The position numbers and the translations under genes are program-made. From Eretmocerus hayati (Eukaryota; Arthropoda; Insecta; Hymenoptera; Aphelinidae), in NCBI GenBank assembly GCA_029851415.1, contig CM056742.1, forward strand, positions 114,268,246-114,332,245: a stretch of DNA of 64,000 bases. The letters are read 5' to 3'. Shown piece by piece: positions 58,950-64,000 of this stretch. The first letter of the stretch is position 1; every line of letters begins with the position of its first letter. Under the pieces are notes generated by a model that had not been told where the DNA came from, searched no databases, and was given only the letters and a program-made list of their open reading frames with translations.

Positions 58950-59737
58950 TACGCACAAGTCACGGTTGAAATTGAGTTACAGATACACCTTACAAAGGTA
59001 TAAGTTTTGAAAGTATGGTGATGCTGTTTCTCATGGAATGAGGAAAAAATTCGTTTGAGTTTTTCTTACAAAATCAAAGAAACCCAGAACACATCGCGCC
59101 ATTGATAGCGATTTTCACCAGCAACGAAGTGATGGATATCTAAATATTTCATTGCTCAAGTACCTATTGTGGATGGAAAAAGGAAGTACAACTATTTTGT
59201 CGAATAAATTTTGAGTAATAGAGTGGGTGGTGTTGTGTCACGTGCCCTCAATGAGCCCATACATAGCTTGATATGATGATTAAACGACGAATTTCTTTCG
59301 AATCTCGACGGTCAATTGATTCGAAGCTGCTGAGAGAGAATTTCATCTTTTGTTACTCGGAGTATCTGAGAAAATTAATTGAGATTCGAAAGAAATTCGT
59401 CGTTTAATCATCATATCAAGCTATGTATGGGCTCATTGAGGGCACGTGACACAACACCACCCACTCTATTACTCAAAATTTATTCGACAAAATAGTTGTA
59501 CTTCCTTTTTCCATCCACAATAGGTACTTGAGCAATGAAATATTTAGATATCCATCACTTCGTTGCTGGTGAAAATCGCTATCAATGGCGCGATGTGTTC
59601 TGGGTTTCTTTGATTTTGTAAGAAAAACTCAAACGAATTTTTTCCTCATTCCATGAGAAACAGCATCACCATACTTTCAAAACTTATACCTTTGTAAGGT
59701 GTATCTGTAACTCAATTTCAACCGTGACTTGTGCGTA
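58950..59737. mobile_element. 788-bp palindrome with apparently identical 357-bp arms
   Basis: The left arm (58950-59306, starting TACGCACAAGTCACGGTTGA) and the right arm (59381-59737) are the same length, and I find no difference between them by eye. The 74-bp loop continues the pairing after a 6-base indel. No clear target duplication is seen. No coding capacity is visible. Identity implies very recent formation, gene conversion or an assembly artefact. Confidence 0.82.
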
Positions 59738-62700
59738 CTCATATACACGTACACGTACTATATTGAACTTCACCCCAGCTGACGCTGATAGTAAATAATA
59801 TCATATTCCCACACCAATGGAACATGGTTTACGAAACACAGATCCACGAATTGGAAATCTCTGTACACACAAGCAAAGGCACTCGTTGCCCATTGAGGGC
59901 CGATTTTCAATCGCGTCTTATAGTAAGTTAGAGCGTCCAGAAGTTGTCCGTGGTCCTTAGCGCCGTAAGCCTCGATAGTGGAATCCATGAATTAACGCGC
60001 ATACAGTAGCAGAAATTTCTACTTGCTAGATCACTCCACTGAACGATAAGTTCGTCCAGTATTCCCTCACGCGTCCTTAGAATAAAGACAATAATTTTGG
60101 TATCTGCTGGAATCCAAGAAGTAGAAATTTTCCAAAAACGATTACAAACTATATAAAAATGACTCTTTTCATATTCAGCTCTTGTTTCTGGTGACTCTGA
60201 GCCACTTTGAGTGAGGGGGCATTCGAAATGCGATTGCGGGAAAACCATTCCCGATTGCGGGAATGAGTTTCTGCGTTCAGCTGCAAAACAAATGTGTAAG
60301 GGATGCCAAAATGTTTGGATGAATATTGCATGCATATCAATAGGGTAGTGAGAGGTTGGAACATTTTAGGAAAAAAAAAAGAGAAAGAGCAAACTAATTT
60401 TTTGCGCGTGCCTGTCGAGTGATAACGATCAGAGTTTTGTTACGCTAACAGATTACTCCAGCGCGGGATAAAAGTTGATGCATTTTGATGAAAAGATGAC
60501 CCAGCGGTGACAATTGTACCATGCACATAATATCCAATGACAATTTGTGCATTCAATCTCTCTCATAATCGGTTGCAGATACGCGGCAAGGATATTCAGA
60601 ACGGCCGCGGCAATCGCTCTGAGATGAACGTGTTCGGGAATCTCCGGAGAGAAGGCGCTTGTCTCAACTGTATAACTCATTGCACGATCAACTGGTTTCG
60701 AGGCCAAAGATGTGCCGAACTTTGCGCGTCTTGGCAACTCACCATTGCCTGCTGTCTCGCAAAAACGGAGACGCTCGCGCGAGATCGTGTTAGAGCAATG
60801 TATAGAGGAATAATATCATGTACGCACGCGTATATCTCGCGCACGAGCAGTTACAACTTTTTTCTCTCTCGTTATGCGAGAGAAAATCGCTTGTGAATCT
60901 CGTTTATGCACGCGGCGTGTGGCGCCTTGGCGCTGATTTAAAAACTCACGGGATGTGATTCACAGAGAGCCACTGACTTTTAGACGAGAGTCTCTCATCG
61001 ATCCCCAAAAGCTCCTCCGCAAGTATTGTACATACGTGCGAGATGACACAGGAGCTCGCGAATCGGCATACATTTTTCTCTCGTAACGTCTCTCCTATTT
61101 CTGCATTATAACAGTTTCTCATCTCCAGCTCGCTCGTACACAGTGTGCCGCTTCGGCTGTCAAGATGCTCATTTTATTCCCCCTCATAACCGAAAAATGT
61201 GATATTTATGTAGCTTTTCTTGTGCCGATGCCAAACTCCCGGGCGCATTATTTCCTGTTCTTTCCATCTCGTTTTCTCGTACGTTGTCCTCGGGGAGAGA
61301 TCGTCTCTCTCAATGAAGAAGCGTCGCGTACGCGTATAATGGACCTGAGTGCTTAAAAATTGATACATCTGTGCACGCGCAAATGCATTAATTAATGTGG
61401 TGTAATCGTACCTTGTGATGGGGAACTCGCAAAATCAGAAAACCGCCATCGGGACAAGATCAAGACGGGGGAAAGGCGAGCATTAGCTGCACAGCGCGCT
61501 TGGCACGTACATTAATCTTGACTCTCGTCTTGACTTGATTTAACGTGTCGCGAGACGAAGCTTTGAGTGCTATTAAACCACTGCTGTCCCTTCCAAAACT
61601 CGCTCTTCGGTTCGGCGAGATGTTCGGCCCCCGCGTGCCCTCGCCCTCCATCCTCTATACCGAGGGCTGTCAATACATTTTCCCGCAGGACACGTTTCAA
61701 TTTTGGATCGGACCAACCAGGCGTCGTGACTGCCTTTTTCTGTTCCACGTATCCTTCAAGAGCGTGCTAGAGCCGATCTCAACTAGACCTGATTGCCTTC
61801 AATTTGTGAGTGTGTGTGCTTTATTCTTGACCCCCCCCCCACACACACACACGCCCACCTCTCGTCAGTCTAGCTCGAACAAAGATGGGTGTTGAACCAC
61901 TTAATCGCGGTAGCAAGCGACAGCGGGATCGACATCGCTGAAGCTATTTTCTTCCTTTTCCGGATAATCGGAAGCCCCGAGTTACACATTGGCCCCGCAA
62001 CGAATGGAGCTACATTTTTCTGCTCTCGAGTATCTTCCAACGGACAGTTGCGGTGATACAACAAACCGATCGACCAGGACACCTGTGCCAACTCGTAACG
62101 ATCGAGCGAAAAGAGCAGCGACCGCGGATCCTTCGCCGGGGCGACTTGGAAGACCAATGGCCTCGCACGCAGCCGATGCATCGGCTAGTTTTCACAACCA
62201 GCATTCACCGCACTCGAATCGTGAATTCGCGGATTTTTGGTCGCGTTTCTACAAGCAGTTCAAATAAAAGTCCTGATGCTTGAGAGAGAGAGTATTGGCG
62301 GACAAAGAGGGATCGATAGCTGCACAATATCGAAGCGAGACGATGGGATGAGCGGGGCGGGTCGCTCGACCGGTTGCTCCGCAAGCAATAAAGCTGCACG
62401 TTGACGATCTTCCTCATTTCTCAGATGGAAACTCTTATCGAGAGCGGACCCTGGGACCGTTGAACACTTCCACAGAACCTGCTTTCTTGCTACTGCGCTA
62501 CGGCGCGGCGCGGCGTTGTCTGGAGCTTGCCTCACGGAACGATGGCGGCATGAGCCACACACGCCCGATGGCAGTGTATTAGTGAATAAGTGCGAGTCCG
62601 TATGCGTATACATATAAGCAGGAGATGGTTCACATTCCTCCAATATACATGACAGCGCCGGTCGGGTATGGTCGTCACTGCAGTGGCTTATATGCTGCAA

Positions 62701-63629
62701 CTGGCTTTCTTTGACTCAAAGCGCGATTGTGGGGAATGTGGCGCACTCGGTATTCTTCAGCCTCCTCGCACTTTTATTACATGGTATATTGAGCAGAGTC
62801 ATTCACCAAACTTAAGTACTATCCATGACAAAACTATCGACACCTGAAGAAAATTTCATCTGAGAGCAGGAAAAAAATCGCGCAATATTTCGAGATACGG
62901 AGGCCTCAACGGAAGCATCAAAGCTACAGATTGAGACATCATGGGAGGACTTGACCGAAAATTTTGCTTCGGACCAACGATAAGACGCATTTTGTGCGTG
63001 AAAACTCGATTTTTTGTCTGTCACAATGATTTCCAGGTCGACTCCTAAGCTTGTAGGTTCGGGGCTATTGATCAACCATCCTGGAGATTGGATGGATGAT
63101 TGATTATACTTCGAAGAATCGAACTATACTATACCCAAAGCCGTCCTCATCAATATAAGGGAGCTAATGAGTAATTCCACGAGCAAACTATATATGGTCA
63201 ACAGTTGGGTCTCAGATTTCTTTTTAAGTAAACTTTTATGATTTTATAATGTAAATTTTTTCGGAGCTAGGTACACAAATCAGAATTATGTTTTCAACTA
63301 TTTTTTGCAAAATATTCGTAACTTTTTCACAATTCAATCGTTATAAGTCAAAAATTACCGCAGATAGACGGACGTGGCTCAGCGCGTCTGAAAGGTGAGC
63401 GAACAACCTATCAAAAACCACTTTGGAGTTCTGGTGCTCATTAAACCTCGATCATACATGGATGATTCCGTGAAAGTCATCTTTCATTCCTTTTCTCAAA
63501 AAGCTATTTTTTTGGAAGATTTAAAACTACATTTATTCATGTGAAAAAATGTTTTCTCCACGAATAAAATATTTTCACTCTGCATTTTTAGGGTTTAAGC
63601 TGTTTTCGGGGCATTTTTTAAATTCCAAT
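59738..63629. other. Non-coding stretch, CpG-rich at 60.6-62.6 kb, no supported gene
   Basis: Overlapping frames on both strands at 61.5-62.7 kb have no domains. A C-run followed by (CA)n lies at 61831-61853. The CpG-rich part could hold a distant non-coding first exon or an enhancer, but nothing in the sequence proves it. Confidence 0.4.
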
Positions 63630-64000
63630 GACAGAAAACCTCAAATTCCTGCGCATGCGCGAGATTTTAAGATTTTGAAACCAATTTTTTTGAAAAGCTG
63701 CGAAAGTTTCTTTCAAAATGACTACTTGTTGAGCTTGAATCCGTTTATTCAAACCAGAGTTACAGTAACTTCTGACAGCCACTACAAAAAGCAGCTTGGT
63801 GCGAGGCCCCATATTCGCTTCAGTCATTGCCTGGAAGCCTTCATGTTTTCGCTCAAATCGTTCTTCATCATTCGGGCGCTGCAACTCCGCTTCTAGTTGA
63901 TGAAATTCAACTCAACAAGAAGTCATTTTGGAGGAAATCTTCTCAGCTTCTCAAAAAAATTGGTTTGGGAATTCTAAAATCTTGCCCATGCACAGAAAAT
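63630..64000. mobile_element. Foldback element cut by the window edge
   Basis: The left arm holds CGCGAGATTTTAAGATTTTG, AAACCAATTTTTTTGAAAAG and CAAAATGACTACTTGTTGAG. The right arm (from 63905) is its inverse, ending at the window edge within CTTGCCCATGCACAGAAAAT. The arms are about 80-85 percent alike by eye. The right terminus is outside the window. Confidence 0.65.

Noticed and set aside
1..64000. CRISPR arrays, prophage, plasmid or operon structure
   Set aside because: No regular repeat-spacer pattern, no Shine-Dalgarno-spaced gene runs; the sequence is eukaryotic.
1..64000. Conserved insect microRNAs
   Set aside because: I looked for let-7, bantam, miR-1, miR-7, miR-8, miR-9, miR-10, miR-184 and miR-276 mature strings and saw none. 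The hairpins present are transposon arms.

Overview
The window looks like non-coding DNA from an arthropod nuclear genome, most likely an insect. CpG is not depleted anywhere, A+T- and G+C-rich blocks alternate, no bacterial-style gene packing is seen, and the one recognisable gene is an insect-type ephrin. A hymenopteran would fit the CpG richness, but that is inference. Almost every open reading frame is short, overlaps others in several frames, and has no recognisable domain.

The one confident host gene is on the minus strand. Positions 53176 to 53058 encode the first coding exon of ephrin: a start codon, a hydrophobic signal peptide, the N-terminus of the Eph-binding domain (KTISMYWNTTNS) and a consensus GTAAGT donor. 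It sits in a CpG-rich block (about 53.2-54.1 kb) that probably holds its 5' UTR and promoter. I see no later ephrin exon below it, so 1-53057 is best read as a very large, incomplete first intron. 54-64 kb would then be upstream DNA. A second, weak gene signal is at 10.35-10.8 kb: a decayed two-exon reading frame whose 74-nt GT-AG intron restores the frame, with one in-frame stop.

The rest is dominated by non-autonomous DNA transposons, nearly all long inverted repeats. By termini and target duplications (TSDs) I distinguish: (1) CMAGGRGAG palindromes of about 330 bp with 3-bp TSDs (8.9, 22.4, 29.1, 29.5, 40.9, 48.7 kb); (2) elements with CTG TSDs (12.6, 13.3, 44.3 kb), two of them back to back sharing a CTG; (3) GGGTGYGYCC MITEs with TAA/TTA TSDs (3.0, 15.8 kb, and a relative at 5.0 kb); (4) TTAA-flanked foldbacks carrying CGACGAGAAGAC (3.2, 50.6 kb); (5) TA-flanked elements beginning AGGTAASTGTRCC (27.8, 42.1 kb), CAGTGRAACTTGT (27.4 kb) and GGYTGCTTTTTCACGGTG (32.9 kb); (6) a CACGGTG element of 1.3 kb in two copies (22.6, 27.0 kb), one filled with three later insertions; (7) a 226-bp MITE with a perfect 8-bp TSD (37.0 kb) inside a GGGGCTGTCC element; (8) two probable Helitron 3' ends (36.0, 38.2 kb); (9) unclassified giant palindromes at 0.9, 24.1, 55.3 and 58.95 kb, the last with apparently identical 357-bp arms.

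Between 34.4 and 38.2 kb lies a block of simple and minisatellite repeats (GGGT-rich, TTTCAGTG arrays, a 15-bp minisatellite). If ephrin intron 1 is transcribed as inferred, its pre-mRNA would carry more than a dozen long hairpins. The nested insertions at 27.0-30.7 kb, read against the emptier paralogue at 22.6-23.5 kb, give exact boundaries and relative ages for four element families.
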